DNA of 64,000 bases from Brevundimonas sp. (GCF_019636155.1 NZ_JAHBYB010000004.1:62001-126000), one strand, 5' to 3'; counted from the stretch's first letter, positions 43,844-53,042 are shown. Notes: generated by a model from the sequence alone, not told the origin. A program made the numbers and translations.

Positions 43844-44977
43844 TCAGATACGCAACACATCCAGAAGCGGGTCGAAGGCGAACAGCGCCGCGCGCCGACC
43901 GGCGGCGGGAACCAGGGTTCTCAACAGGCCCGCCTCGCTCAAGCGCCGGGAAATGACGCGGGCCGACGAGTCCGGCATGCCGGATCGTGCGACGAAACGG
44001 TCGTTGCGAAAGACAGGATTGGCGAACACGAAGTCGAGCGCCAGATCATGATGCTGTGAGTTCAGCACCTCTCGGAACCTCTCGCGCATTTCGCCATACA
44101 GGGCGTGAATCTGGTCGGCGGTGCGGATGTTGACCCTGGCCTGCTCATGCATCGCCGTCAGGAAGAAGCAGGTCCAGCCGGTCCAGTCGCCTTCTGCCGA
44201 GACGGCCCGCATCCGCTCGACATACTCGGACTTGTGGGTCTCGAAATATCCGGACGCGAAGAAGTTGGGCTGGCTGATGATCCCCAGCTTCCAGAGCATC
44301 AGGGTGATCAGCATCCGGCCGATGCGCCCATTGCCATCCTCGAAGGGATGCAGCGCCTCGAACTCGACATGGGCCAAGGCGGTGCGAATGAGCGGCCGCA
44401 TGGCGTCGCCGTTCATGAAGGCGACCAGTTGCTCCATCGCCATGGGCAGGTGTTCGGGCGTGATCGGGACGAAGTAGATTTCCTTTCGCCGGTCATCCCC
44501 GACGTAATTCTGTTCCACCTTGTAGGCGCCCGGTCTTTTGTGCGCGCCCCGGCCGAATGACAGCAGTTGCTGATGGGCCGTGCGGATCAGGTGCTCGCTT
44601 AAAGGCGCGCCTTCGGCCATGGCGGTTTGCGCGTTCCGCAGAGCCCGGGAATAGAGGAAGGTTTCGATGTCGTCGTTGCGGGCCTGATCATAGGCGGTGG
44701 ATGATCCGGCCTCTTCCTCGGCTTCCAGCAGATAGATGTTCTCGACGGTCGATATCGTGCCCTCCATTCGCGAGGAACTGACGGCGTCCTGACGCCTGAG
44801 GGGCGCCAGCAGCAACTCGCTGTTCACGAGGCTGGACATCTTCGCATCGTATCGAGCGAGGGACGCGGCGGCGTCCTCCAACGGCCCCAGGATTCTCTGA
44901 TAATCCAGAGTGGGAGGTGGGAAGGCCCCCGTATGGTAGTGGGCGGCGCCCGAGAGATCATATCTCTTGTCGATCAT
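43844..44977 (-). CDS. Fic family AMP-transferase, class II with built-in inhibitory helix
   Basis: A 377-residue Fic protein expected to attach AMP to a protein Tyr, Ser or Thr. The active site HPFEDGNGRIGR matches HPFxDGNGRxxR exactly, including the catalytic His. An N-terminal SSRMEGT motif near residue 69 fits the inhibitory (S/T)xxxE(G/N) helix of class II proteins, so activity should be self-restrained. The C-terminal 90 residues look like a winged helix (ARSGMPDSSARVISRRLSEAGLL). No separate antitoxin gene is next to it. Direct repeats lie in its promoter. Confidence 0.92.
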   Translation of the reverse strand: MIDKRYDLSGAAHYHTGAFPPPTLDYQRILGPLEDAAASLARYDAKMSSLVNSELLLAPLRRQDAVSSSRMEGTISTVENIYLLEAEEEAGSSTAYDQARNDDIETFLYSRALRNAQTAMAEGAPLSEHLIRTAHQQLLSFGRGAHKRPGAYKVEQNYVGDDRRKEIYFVPITPEHLPMAMEQLVAFMNGDAMRPLIRTALAHVEFEALHPFEDGNGRIGRMLITLMLWKLGIISQPNFFASGYFETHKSEYVERMRAVSAEGDWTGWTCFFLTAMHEQARVNIRTADQIHALYGEMRERFREVLNSQHHDLALDFVFANPVFRNDRFVARSGMPDSSARVISRRLSEAGLLRTLVPAAGRRAALFAFDPLLDVLRI

Positions 44978-44995
44978 TTCGGGGCCAATTCTGGC

Positions 44996-45045
44996 GACAA
45001 GCAGCTTGACGACAGCCTAGCGACGACAAACTGCTTTGACAACAG
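44996..45045. repeat. Two imperfect direct repeats in the fic promoter
   Basis: GACAAGCAGCTTGACGACAG (44996-45015) and GACAAACTGC-TTTGACAACAG (45025-45045) are near-copies 29 bases apart, almost three helix turns. They lie 19-68 bases upstream of the fic start. They could be binding sites for the Fic winged helix itself or another regulator. Confidence 0.5.
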
Positions 45046-45111
45046 GATTGGACTATATCCTATCGTCAACTGAATGTGACGTCAGGATTCCGGCGTCAAC
45101 GCCGCGCTGCC

Positions 45112-45522
45112 TCAGACGGCCCGGCGGCGCAGGCCCAGTTCGTCGAAGGCGGCGGTTTCGCGTCGCCCGGCGGCGATCAGGGCGTTCAGGCGGGTGGTTT
45201 CGGCCACGTGCTCGAACTTCTTCAGTTCTTCAAAGGCGCCGGTCAGGGCGTCGCGGGCGCCGTGCTCTTCGACATCCAATTCATTCAGATCAGACTCGGC
45301 GGCGCCTTTGCGCGCCTTCCAGCCGTTCAGATAGGCTTGCAGCAGCAGGCCGGATTCGGCGTCGTGACGGGCGCGCTCGCGCTCCACCTCGGCCTCGGCG
45401 TCCAGGACAGCGAGGCGCATTTCGGCCGACGCCCGGCGGGCGGTGATCTCGGCCAGACGCTTCTGCAGCGTCTCGACCTCATAGTTGGAGATGCGGATCA
45501 GCGATTGGGCCCAGGCGGTCAT
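45112..45522 (-). CDS. fliJ: Flagellar export protein FliJ
   Basis: The small coiled-coil chaperone/stalk of the flagellar type III export ATPase, fitting into the FliI ring. The 136 residues are almost entirely coiled coil (for example NYEVETLQKRLAEITARRASAEMRL, AVLDAEAEVERERARHDAE). Sequence alone is weak for this family; the position 4 bases after fliI decides it. The usual C-terminal fliJ end is Arg-rich, as here (LRRRAV). Confidence 0.85.
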   Translation of the reverse strand: MTAWAQSLIRISNYEVETLQKRLAEITARRASAEMRLAVLDAEAEVERERARHDAESGLLLQAYLNGWKARKGAAESDLNELDVEEHGARDALTGAFEELKKFEHVAETTRLNALIAAGRRETAAFDELGLRRRAV

Positions 45523-45526
45523 CGCA

Positions 45527-46870
45527 TCACTCCTTGATCATGCCGGTGTTCAGAATGTCTTCCAGCCGGTTAAAGGAATCCGAAAGCGGCGTGGCGTCGT
45601 CGGGCGCCTGGGTCAGAAAACCCTCCAGCGCCGGGTTCAGGGCGATGGCGCGGTCGACGATCGGGTCGGCCCCGGTGCGATAGGCGCCGATGCGGATCAG
45701 TTCTTCCATGTTGGAATAGGCGCTGAGGCACTGGCGTGCGCGGCGGTTCAGTTCGCGCTCGGGCGGGGTCTGGCACGCGGGCATGGTCCGGCTGACCGAC
45801 TTCAGCACGTCGATGGCCGGGAAGCGGCCGCGCTCGGCGATCTTGCGGTCCATGACGATGTGCCCGTCCAGGATGCCGCGCACGGCATCGGCGATGGGCT
45901 CGTCATGGTCGCCGCCGTCCACCAGCACGGTGAACAGGGCGGTGATCGGCCCGGCGGTCGTCCCGTCCGGGCGCACGGGGCCGGGGCCGGCGCGCTCCAG
46001 CAGCTTGGGCAGTTCGGTGAAGACGGTGGGGGTGTAGCCCTTGGTCGTCGGCGGTTCGCCCGCCGCCAGGCCGATCTCACGCTGAGCCATGGCGAAGCGG
46101 GTGACGGAATCCATCAGGCACAGGACCTCCAGATCCTGATCGCGCAGGAACTCGGCGCAGGCCATGGTCATATAGGCCGCCTGGCGCCGCTTCAGGGCCG
46201 GTTCGTCGCTGGTGGCGACCACGACGATGGCGCGGGCGAGGCCCTCTTGCCCCAAGGTCTCCTCGATGAACTCGCGCACCTCGCGGCCGCGTTCGCCGAT
46301 CAGACCAACCACCACGGCGTCGCAGGTCGCCTGGCGCGCCAGCATCGACAGCAGCACCGACTTCCCGACGCCCGATCCGGCGAAGATGCCCAGGCGCTGA
46401 CCCCGGCAGGTGGTGGTGAACACGTCCATGGCCCGGACCCCCAGGTCCAGCCGTTCGCCCACCCGGCCGCGCGAATGGGCCGGGGGCGGCGGCGCGCGCA
46501 GGGGATAGGGGGCCGGGCCTTGCGGCAGGGGGTCCTTGCCGTCGATGGGATTTCCGAAGGCGTCGATGATGCGTCCCAGCCAGGCGGTGGTGGGGCGCAC
46601 GGCGGCGGCGGCGTCGATGATGCGGATGTCGGCCCCGGGAGCCACCCCCTCGACCGGGCCGAAGGGCATCAGCAGGGCCTTGGCGTCGCGGAAGCCGACG
46701 ACCTCGGCCGGCAGGGCGGGCAGGCCGCGCCGCCCGATCTCGGCCCGGGCGCCGACCGCCAGGCGCGACAGGCCGCCCCGGGATTCGATCAGCAGGCCCG
46801 AGACCCCGGCGACCTTGCCGGTCACGACCAAGGGGTCGATCGCTTCGACGGCGGCGACGAGATTGCGCAA
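45527..46870 (-). CDS. fliI: Flagellum-specific export ATPase FliI
   Basis: Powers unfolding and loading of flagellar export substrates at the basal body. An F1-beta-like ATPase with Walker [15 protein letters not shown] (about residue 170), the type III export ATPase signature around [23 protein letters not shown] and Walker [13 protein letters not shown]. 447 residues. The start is a TTG at 46870, giving [12 protein letters not shown], as in other FliI proteins. fliJ follows 4 bases downstream. TTAACC boxes upstream suggest control by CtrA. Confidence 0.95.
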   Translation of the reverse strand: MRNLVAAVEAIDPLVVTGKVAGVSGLLIESRGGLSRLAVGARAEIGRRGLPALPAEVVGFRDAKALLMPFGPVEGVAPGADIRIIDAAAAVRPTTAWLGRIIDAFGNPIDGKDPLPQGPAPYPLRAPPPPAHSRGRVGERLDLGVRAMDVFTTTCRGQRLGIFAGSGVGKSVLLSMLARQATCDAVVVGLIGERGREVREFIEETLGQEGLARAIVVVATSDEPALKRRQAAYMTMACAEFLRDQDLEVLCLMDSVTRFAMAQREIGLAAGEPPTTKGYTPTVFTELPKLLERAGPGPVRPDGTTAGPITALFTVLVDGGDHDEPIADAVRGILDGHIVMDRKIAERGRFPAIDVLKSVSRTMPACQTPPERELNRRARQCLSAYSNMEELIRIGAYRTGADPIVDRAIALNPALEGFLTQAPDDATPLSDSFNRLEDILNTGMIKE

Positions 46871-46892
46871 ACGGAAAGCCCCGGAACAGGCG

Positions 46893-46917
46893 TTAACCTT
46901 TGCGCCGCCATGGTTAA
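46893..46917 (-). promoter_or_regulatory. Possible CtrA boxes upstream of fliI
   Basis: Two TTAACC-type half-sites (TTAA at 46893 and 46914); read toward fliI the first is GGTTAACCATGG, which contains the TTAACCAT form of CtrA sites in early flagellar promoters. They lie 23-47 bases before the start codon. The spacing of 17 is longer than the classic N7. Confidence 0.5.
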
Positions 46918-46937
46918 CCGGGGGTGAAGATCGCCGT

Positions 46938-47858
46938 TCAGGCGGGTGGCTGGACCGGCGGGGTCGCGACGACGGCCGGTGTCTCGGGGCGCGTGGTCAG
47001 GATGGCCCCGGCCGAGGCGGCGACGATGGCGGCGATGGCGAACCACTGCTGGCCGGTCAGAAGCTCGTGCAGGAAGATCACCCCGGCCACGGCGCCGATG
47101 GCCGGTTCGGCGCTGAGCAGGACGCCGAAGGTCCGCTTGGGCATGCCGCGCATGGCGATCATGTCCAGCGAATAGGGCAGGGCGCTGGAGGCGATGGCCA
47201 CCACGACGGCGACCGCCAGGATCGCCGGATGCAGCAGCTTCAGCCCCGCCTCGGCCGCGCCGAACGGCAGGATGACCAGGGCGGCGACCGTCATGCCCAT
47301 GGCCACGGATGGGCCGGCCGGAATATGGCCCAGACGCTTGCCGAAGATGATGTAGAGCGCCCAGCAGACGGCGGCGATCAGGGCGAAGCCGACGCCGACC
47401 GGGTCGAGCGCCGCCGCCCCATTCAGCGGCAACAGAAGGACAAGCCCGAGGGCCGCCAGGCCGATGCAGGCGAAATGGACCGGCCGTCGGGCATGGACCA
47501 GGGCCAGGGCCAGGGGGCCGGTGAACTCGATCGCCAGGGCCAGGCCCAGGGGGATGGTCTTCAGCGACAGGTAGAAGGTCAGGTTCAACAGCCCCATGGC
47601 CGCGCCGAAGGCCGCCAGCCGCCCGATGTCCGCTCGCGTCAGGCGCACCCGCCAGGGGCGGAACAGAGCCGTCAGGATGATGGCCGCCAGACCCACGCGC
47701 AGAGCCGCCGTGCCCTGGGCTCCGACCAGGGGGAAGAGCTGCTTGGCGAAGGAGGTGCCGAAGCAAAGGGAGATCATCGCCGCGCCCAGCGCCAGATAGG
47801 GGACGAACGGCGTCCAGCGGGCGCGGATCGAGGCAGGGCGAAGGGGCAGGGCGGTCAT
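46938..47858 (-). CDS. EamA/RhtA-type inner-membrane exporter
   Basis: A ten-helix drug/metabolite transporter of 306 residues in two EamA repeats (about 15-145 and 155-290). RhtA-like features are seen in [18 protein letters not shown] and the second-repeat [23 protein letters not shown]. Members export amino acids such as threonine and homoserine. The divergent Lrp-type regulator 84 bases away, of a family that senses amino acids, supports an amino-acid efflux role. Confidence 0.88.
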   Translation of the reverse strand: MTALPLRPASIRARWTPFVPYLALGAAMISLCFGTSFAKQLFPLVGAQGTAALRVGLAAIILTALFRPWRVRLTRADIGRLAAFGAAMGLLNLTFYLSLKTIPLGLALAIEFTGPLALALVHARRPVHFACIGLAALGLVLLLPLNGAAALDPVGVGFALIAAVCWALYIIFGKRLGHIPAGPSVAMGMTVAALVILPFGAAEAGLKLLHPAILAVAVVVAIASSALPYSLDMIAMRGMPKRTFGVLLSAEPAIGAVAGVIFLHELLTGQQWFAIAAIVAASAGAILTTRPETPAVVATPPVQPPA

Positions 47859-47920
47859 GGCCGAAGGTTAGCGGAACCAGCCTTGTGCTTCCCGGCGATT
47901 TCAGGCGTCATTGCACCTGT

Positions 47921-47957
47921 TTTCGTCAACAAGAGCCATAAAATGACGAATTTCGTC
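47921..47957. promoter_or_regulatory. Palindrome and spaced half-site at the Lrp-type regulator start
   Basis: GACGAA-T-TTCGTC (47945-47957) is a perfect 13-base palindrome starting in the regulator's start codon. A further TTCGTC lies at 47922-47927, exactly 30 bases away on the same DNA face. Consistent with Lrp-type wrapping and self-control. Confidence 0.5.
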
Positions 47958-48425
47958 GATCTGGACGGTTTCGATCATCGGCTGCTGGCGCGGGTCCGGC
48001 GCAACAATCTGGAGCCGGCGCGGGTCACGGCCGAGGCGGTGGGCCTGTCGGAATCCGCCGTGCTGAGACGACTGAGGCGATTGCGGGCGGAGGGGGTCAT
48101 CAAGGCCGATGTGGCCATTGTCGATCCGGCGCGGGTCGAGCCGCGGATCGTCATCCATGTCCAGGTCGAGATGATGGGCCAGGACAGGCCGGCGATGGAC
48201 GCCTTCAAACGCGCCCTGGTCGCCAGTCCGGAGGTTCAGGCCGCCTGGGACGTGACAGGCGAGACCGATTTCCTGATCACGGTGGCGGTGCGATCCATGG
48301 CCGACTACGAGGCCTTCTGCTTGCGCGAACTGACCACCACGGCCCATGTGCGGGCCTTCCAGAGCATGATCGTGATCCGCGAAGTCGTCGGCTTCGACCC
48401 CGCGCGGGCGGTGTTGAGCCGATGA
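47943..48425 (+). CDS. Lrp/AsnC family transcriptional regulator
   Basis: A 160-residue feast/famine regulator. The N-terminal helix-turn-helix is VDLDGFDHRLLARVRRNN...VTAEAVGLSESAVLRRLRRLRAEGVI; the C-terminal RAM ligand domain includes VQAAWDVTGETDFLITVAV. ATG 47943 gives the standard N-terminus; the long open frame before it is antisense to fliI and the EamA gene. It is divergent from the EamA exporter, its likely target, with a palindrome over its own start. Confidence 0.93.
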   Translation: MTNFVDLDGFDHRLLARVRRNNLEPARVTAEAVGLSESAVLRRLRRLRAEGVIKADVAIVDPARVEPRIVIHVQVEMMGQDRPAMDAFKRALVASPEVQAAWDVTGETDFLITVAVRSMADYEAFCLRELTTTAHVRAFQSMIVIREVVGFDPARAVLSR

Positions 48426-48494
48426 GGCGCCCTTGCGCGGGCGGGGGGCGCCGCCTCATCTAGGAACGACGCCAACGCCAGCGGAGACCTCCCC

Positions 48495-49475
48495 ATGTCC
48501 GACGTCGCCTATGATCCCTCGCGCCACGTGAAGTCGGGACGGGGCAAGGTTTACGCCTCGATCCTGGACACCATAGGCGACACGCCCCTGGTCGAACTGC
48601 CGCGACTGTCGGCCGAGCTGAAGCCCAAGGCGCGGGTTCTGGCCAAGCTGGAGTTCTTCAATCCCGTCGCCTCGGTCAAGGACCGGATCGGGGTGGCCAT
48701 GGTCGAGGCCCTGGAGCAGGCAGGCAGGATCGGGCCGGACACGGTGCTGATCGAACCGACCAGTGGAAACACCGGCATCGCCCTGGCATTCGTGGCGGCG
48801 GCCAAGGGATATCGGCTGATCCTGGTCATGCCCGAGAGCATGTCGATGGAACGGCGCAAGATGCTGAAGCTGCTGGGCGCCGAGCTGGAGCTGACCCCGG
48901 CTGAGAAGGGCATGAAGGGCGCCATCGCGCGGGCGCAGGAGCTGCTGGACGCCACGCCGGGGGCGATCACCCCGGCCCAGTTCGACAACCCCGCCAACCC
49001 CGCCATCCACCGCGCCACCACGGCCGAGGAGATCTGGAACGACACCGAGGGCGCGGTCGACATCGTCATCTCCGGTGTCGGCACCGGCGGCACCATCACC
49101 GGAGTCGGACAGGTGCTGAAGGCGCGCAAGCCGTCGGTGCGGATGATCGCGGTGGAGCCGACGGACAGTCCGGTCCTGTCGGGCGGCGCGCCGGGGCCGC
49201 ACAAGATCCAGGGCATTGGCGCGGGCTTCGTGCCGACCGTGGTCGACCGGTCGATGATCGACGGGGTCGAGACGGTGACCAACGACGAGGCCTTCGACAT
49301 GGCGCGCCGCGCGGCGCGGACCGAGGGGATCCCGGTCGGCATAAGTTCGGGCGCGGCCCTGACCGCCGCCTTCCGCCAGGCCGCCCTCGATGAGAATGCG
49401 GGCAAGACGATCGTGGCCATCATCCCCAGCTTCGCCGAACGCTATCTGTCGACGGCGCTGTTCGAAGGTTTGTGA
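48495..49475 (+). CDS. cysK: Cysteine synthase A (O-acetylserine sulfhydrylase)
   Basis: Makes cysteine from O-acetylserine and sulfide, using pyridoxal phosphate. The cofactor Lys is in [11 protein letters not shown] (about residue 60), the substrate loop is [13 protein letters not shown] and the phosphate loop [20 protein letters not shown] holds the Ser that contacts the ring nitrogen. 326 residues, normal. GGAG is 8-9 bases upstream of the ATG. It could also serve as cystathionine beta-synthase-like enzyme, but length and motifs fit CysK best. Confidence 0.95.
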   Translation: MSDVAYDPSRHVKSGRGKVYASILDTIGDTPLVELPRLSAELKPKARVLAKLEFFNPVASVKDRIGVAMVEALEQAGRIGPDTVLIEPTSGNTGIALAFVAAAKGYRLILVMPESMSMERRKMLKLLGAELELTPAEKGMKGAIARAQELLDATPGAITPAQFDNPANPAIHRATTAEEIWNDTEGAVDIVISGVGTGGTITGVGQVLKARKPSVRMIAVEPTDSPVLSGGAPGPHKIQGIGAGFVPTVVDRSMIDGVETVTNDEAFDMARRAARTEGIPVGISSGAALTAAFRQAALDENAGKTIVAIIPSFAERYLSTALFEGL

Positions 49476-49516
49476 TCGAATACCGGCGGTTAACGGTTCC
49501 GCTTTAGGTTGTGCGC

Positions 49517-50734
49517 ATGAACCCAGCGGCTCCGATTCCGGCGGAGGACGCTCCGGAGGGGGCGTTCAAGGCGCGCCACGCGCTGCTGAAGCGTCTGGCC
49601 GACGTCGTCTCCCTGCCCGCCAGCCGGATCAACGCCTTCGAGCGCGCGGTGACGGGCGATCTTCTGGTCGAGATGCTGAGGCTGGCGGCGCCGGAAGAGC
49701 GGCGCCGGGTGGCGGCGCGGCTGGCGCCGTTGTCAGAGCTTCCCAACAGTCTGGCGCGGCTGCTGCTGCGGGACGAGCCCGACATCGCCGGCCTGCTGAT
49801 CGAACAGTGCGCGTCTCTGACGGACGCCGATCTGGTGGGCTGTGCGCGGGACACGGGGATCGAGCATCGGCTGATGCTGGCGGGCCGACGAGGCCTGTCG
49901 GAAATGGTCACCGAAACCTTGGTGGAGACGGGCGAGCCGGCCGTCATCGAGGCCGTGCTGAAGAACGCCAACGCCCGCCTGTCGCACGGCGCCATAGAGA
50001 CGGCGGTGGCCGCCAGCCGGACCGCGCCGGGCCTGTGCCCCCTGTTGCTGAGGCGGCCGGAACTGAGGCCGTCGGGCGCCTACGCCATGTTCTGGTGGTG
50101 CGGTTCCGACGACCGGCGCACCATCCTGCAGCGGTTCGCCGTGTCGCGTGAGGTGATGCAGGAGGTGGTCGACGACGTCTTCCCCATGGCCGCGGCCGAG
50201 AACTGGCAGGATCCCGTTTCGCGCAAGGCCCTGCAGTTCATCGAGCGGCGCCAGCGCAATCGCGCCGCCATCGCCAAGAGCCCCTTCGCCAGCCTGGAAG
50301 ACGCCGTTCAGGCGGCGGCCAGCCAGGGCCTGGACCGCGATATCGCGGCCGAAATCTCTTATCTGGCGGGGGTCAAGCCTCTGACGGGGGCCAAGATCCT
50401 GGGCGATATCGGCGGCGAGCCGGCGGCGATCCTGTGCAAGGCGACGGGGCTGGAGAAGTCGGACTTGAGAGCGCTCTGGCGGTCGATGCGCCGGCCCGAA
50501 GTCGATGCCGCCGGGGCCTTGGATCCGGCCTGGGAACGGGTGCAGACGACCTTCGACATGCTGGCGGTCGACCGCGCCCAGACGGTGCTGCGCTACTGGA
50601 ACTGGTCGCTGTCGTCGGCGATCACGCCGGCGCTGTTGCGCGCCATACGCGAAGGCGATGATCTTTCAATCGACGAATATTCGACTCCGGAACGCACGGC
50701 GATGATGGCGCTGGCGCAAGATTTCGGACGATAG
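49517..50734 (+). CDS. DUF2336 domain protein
   Basis: 405 residues from ATG 49517 (GTG 49511 is the alternative). It is an all-helical repeat-like protein of DUF2336, known only from alphaproteobacteria. Recognisable stretches are LAPLSELPNSLARLLLRDEPDIAGLLIEQC, then AVAASRTAPGLCPLLLRRPEL and ASLEDAVQAAASQGLDRDIAAEISYL. No enzymatic motif is seen. A second DUF2336 gene lies at 51385-52494, on the other side of mucR and facing it. Confidence 0.8.
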   Translation: MNPAAPIPAEDAPEGAFKARHALLKRLADVVSLPASRINAFERAVTGDLLVEMLRLAAPEERRRVAARLAPLSELPNSLARLLLRDEPDIAGLLIEQCASLTDADLVGCARDTGIEHRLMLAGRRGLSEMVTETLVETGEPAVIEAVLKNANARLSHGAIETAVAASRTAPGLCPLLLRRPELRPSGAYAMFWWCGSDDRRTILQRFAVSREVMQEVVDDVFPMAAAENWQDPVSRKALQFIERRQRNRAAIAKSPFASLEDAVQAAASQGLDRDIAAEISYLAGVKPLTGAKILGDIGGEPAAILCKATGLEKSDLRALWRSMRRPEVDAAGALDPAWERVQTTFDMLAVDRAQTVLRYWNWSLSSAITPALLRAIREGDDLSIDEYSTPERTAMMALAQDFGR

Positions 50735-50743
50735 GGCGGCTAC

Positions 50744-50759
50744 GGAACTGATCAGTTCC
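50744..50759. promoter_or_regulatory. Perfect 16-bp palindrome upstream of mucR
   Basis: GGAACTGATCAGTTCC reads the same on both strands. It is 10 bases after the DUF2336 stop and 121 bases before mucR. It has no T-run, so a dimer-binding operator is more likely than a terminator. Confidence 0.5.
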
Positions 50760-50823
50760 CGTGGACAGCGCGCGCAAGACTGTATTGCGTTTCAACGGGA
50801 ACGCCCCTAAGGACGGCCGTGAA

Positions 50824-50845
50824 ATCTGATCTGGATAGATCAGAT
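50824..50845. promoter_or_regulatory. Inverted repeat in the mucR leader
   Basis: ATCTGATC (50824-50831), TGGATA, GATCAGAT (50838-50845): perfect 8-bp arms, 35 bases before the mucR ATG. It shares the TGATCAG core with the 16-bp palindrome 80 bases upstream. Either an operator (MucR-type proteins repress their own genes) or a leader hairpin. Confidence 0.5.
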
Positions 50846-50879
50846 AAATCCCCCCGCCGCGAAAGGTCGAAGCCTGACC

Positions 50880-51308
50880 ATGGAAGAACAACCCCAGATC
50901 CTCGAGATGACCGCCGACATCGTCTCGGCCTATGTCAGCAACAATACGGTCGATGTCGAGGCCCTGCCCGGCCTGATCTCGAGCATCCACGCCATGCTGA
51001 CCCAGGTGGCGGAAGGCGGCGTCGAGCCCGAGCCAGAGCCCCAGGAACCGGCCGTGCCGATCCGCAAGTCGATCAGCCCGGATTTCCTGATCTGCCTGGA
51101 AGACGGCCGCAAGTTCAAGTCGCTGAAGCGCCACCTGCGGACCAAATACAATATGAGCCCCGAGGAATACCGGGCGAAGTGGGGCCTGCCCAAGGACTAT
51201 CCGATGGTCGCCCCGAACTACGCCAAGGCGCGGTCGGAACTGGCCAAGCAGATGGGCCTGGGTCAGGGCGGGCGCAAGCCGGCACGCGCGGGCCGCGGCC
51301 GCAAGTAA
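50880..51308 (+). CDS. MucR/Ros-type transcriptional regulator
   Basis: A 142-residue regulator of the Ros/MucR family, which in Caulobacter acts with SciP and CtrA on G1-phase genes. The DNA-binding zinc-finger-like part is FLICLEDGRKFKSLKRHLRTKYNMSPEEYRAKWGLPKDYPMVAP. The first Cys and the two His/Tyr positions are kept, but the second Cys of the classical finger is replaced, as in many MucR relatives that fold without or with altered zinc ligands. The N-terminal half carries the oligomerisation region, the C-terminus is basic (RKPARAGRGRK). Confidence 0.93.
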   Translation: MEEQPQILEMTADIVSAYVSNNTVDVEALPGLISSIHAMLTQVAEGGVEPEPEPQEPAVPIRKSISPDFLICLEDGRKFKSLKRHLRTKYNMSPEEYRAKWGLPKDYPMVAPNYAKARSELAKQMGLGQGGRKPARAGRGRK

Positions 51309-51334
51309 GACCAGACGACACGATCCAGGTCCGC

Positions 51335-51366
51335 AACGCCCGCTTCCTGTCCGGAGGCGGGCGTTT
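51335..51366 (+). terminator. Terminator between mucR and the convergent DUF2336 gene
   Basis: AACGCCCGC (51335-51343), 13-base loop, GCGGGCGTT (51357-51365), then TTGC. Twenty-six bases after the mucR stop; the A-T ends let it work in both directions. Confidence 0.7.
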
Positions 51367-51384
51367 GCTTGCCCGGGGTTGGGA

Positions 51385-52494
51385 TCAGGCGGCCTGGGCG
51401 CCTCGGCGCAGACGCCAGAAGCGAACGGTTCGCATGGCGGCTTCCTGGGTCAGTTCGGCATACATGCGTGCATAGCCGTGGGCGCGCGCCATGGCGTCCC
51501 GCTCGGTGTTCAGCAGGACCACGGCGTAGGTCAGGAAGAGGGCCCGATCCAGGTTGGCGGCCTTGCAGATCACCGCCAGGGCGTCGATCTCGCGCCGCTC
51601 GATGATCTGACGCGCCGTATGGAAATCGACATCGGCCAGCTGGCTGAGAGCGATCAGGAACGAGGTTCGGCCGCCCGAACGGAGGAAGCGGGCCAGCATC
51701 TGGGGCGACAACTGTCCGGCCGCCTTCAGCTCCTCGACATAGGCCAGGCTCTCGGCATAGTCGGCCGGGAAGGCCCCGTCGCCGACGGCGACCCGAGCGC
51801 GCCCGGCGGCCAAGGCGCTTTCGACCAGGTCGGGATCGAGGGCTGCGTTCTGATCGAGGATCTGCTGACGCAGCCGGGCCTCGACGACGAAATACATCTC
51901 GTTCAGCAGATCGGGCGCCAGGCCGCGCCGTGACACCGTCGCCTCATGCAGGGCCGGGTTGGACTTGGCCCGCTCGACGGCGGCCTCGGCGCCCGCGCGC
52001 GACAGACGGGCCCCTTCGTTGCGAAGCAGGCTGTGCAGGGCGTCGTCGTCGCCGCGTTCGACGATGGCGTCGGAGACGGCTTCGGACACGGTGGAGCGTT
52101 CGGACACCGCCAGAATGTGCGCCTGACCGCGGTCGCGCACGACCGAGATCAGATCGGCGTCGGTCAGGACGGGCGAGGCGCGCAGGATGGCTTCGGCCAC
52201 GGCCGCCTCGTCATTGGCCAGGCCGCGAACCAGGGCCGCCGGCGCATTGGGCGATGTGGCGAAGCGGGCGGCCAGTTCGGCGCGGACGGCCGTTTCCATC
52301 TCGGCGGCCAGGTCGCTCAGGACGGCGTCGAACAGCTGTTGCTCATTGGGCGAATGGACCGGGGCGCCGAAGAAATGGTCGGTCAGTTCGCGCAGCAGGT
52401 CGCGCCGCTTCTCGCTGGAGGTCTGATGCGCCAGGGCGATCAGGTCGGGCAGGCGGGACTGGGGGGCGGCCCCGCCGGAGGGCGGCTTGCTCAT
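51385..52494 (-). CDS. DUF2336 domain protein, second copy
   Basis: 369 residues, all-helical, with the DUF2336 signature LIALAHQTSSEKRRDLLRELTDHF near the start and LARFLRSGGRTSFLIALSQLADV later; ending in an Arg-rich helix. It differs clearly from the copy at 49517, so the two are not a recent duplication. It is the second gene of a minus-strand pair: its ATG overlaps the stop of the exported protein gene upstream (ATGA). Convergent with mucR. Confidence 0.8.
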   Translation of the reverse strand: MSKPPSGGAAPQSRLPDLIALAHQTSSEKRRDLLRELTDHFFGAPVHSPNEQQLFDAVLSDLAAEMETAVRAELAARFATSPNAPAALVRGLANDEAAVAEAILRASPVLTDADLISVVRDRGQAHILAVSERSTVSEAVSDAIVERGDDDALHSLLRNEGARLSRAGAEAAVERAKSNPALHEATVSRRGLAPDLLNEMYFVVEARLRQQILDQNAALDPDLVESALAAGRARVAVGDGAFPADYAESLAYVEELKAAGQLSPQMLARFLRSGGRTSFLIALSQLADVDFHTARQIIERREIDALAVICKAANLDRALFLTYAVVLLNTERDAMARAHGYARMYAELTQEAAMRTVRFWRLRRGAQAA

Positions 52495-53042
52495 GACGGT
52501 TCGTCGCCCACGGTCGGGACTGCGGGCCGGATGCGGCCGTTGACGTCGCGCAGCAGGGTCGGCGCTTCGGGCGGTTGGGCCAGGTCGGCGGTTTCGGGTG
52601 TCCGCTCCAGTTCCAGCGGCAAGGCGTCCAGATACACCGGGGCAGGCGTCGGCATGGCGTCCGGCTGGCGGCCATACTGGCGGTGGACCGAGTAGTATCG
52701 GGCGCCCGAAGGCGATGCTGCGGTCGCCGGTGCGGGCGGGGGCGCAGCGTCGGGCGCGATGCGGGCGGCGGTTGGGGCGGCGGGCGCGAGCGTCGAAGTC
52801 GCCGTGCGCACGGGCATCGGGGCTGGAGCCTCCGAGAAGCCGCCATGCGGAATGATACGCGGCGCCGAGGCGGCGCCGAGAGTGGGCGCCGCCGTATATG
52901 TCGGTTGGCCGACGGCGGTCGTCGGCTTGCCGGCCCAGCTGAGATAGGACGCCGGGGCGGAAACCGTCTGGGCCGGGGCGGGCGTCGCCGCCGCGACAAC
53001 CAGGCCGGACAGTGCGGCGGATAGGATCATGGGGTGGCGCAC
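52491..53042 (-). CDS. Exported Ala/Pro-rich hypothetical protein
   Basis: 183 residues with a signal peptide (MILSAALSGLVVAAATPAPAQ). The mature part is low-complexity Ala/Pro/Thr with few charged residues, then a short end (LLRDVNGRIRPAVPTVGDEPS). No family recognised. Its stop overlaps the ATG of the DUF2336 gene by 4 bases, so the two are co-translated. Confidence 0.65.
   Translation of the reverse strand: MRHPMILSAALSGLVVAAATPAPAQTVSAPASYLSWAGKPTTAVGQPTYTAAPTLGAASAPRIIPHGGFSEAPAPMPVRTATSTLAPAAPTAARIAPDAAPPPAPATAASPSGARYYSVHRQYGRQPDAMPTPAPVYLDALPLELERTPETADLAQPPEAPTLLRDVNGRIRPAVPTVGDEPS

Noticed and set aside
46536-47942. Long upstream extension of the Lrp-type gene
   Set aside because: It runs antisense through fliI and the EamA gene; the regulator starts at ATG 47943.
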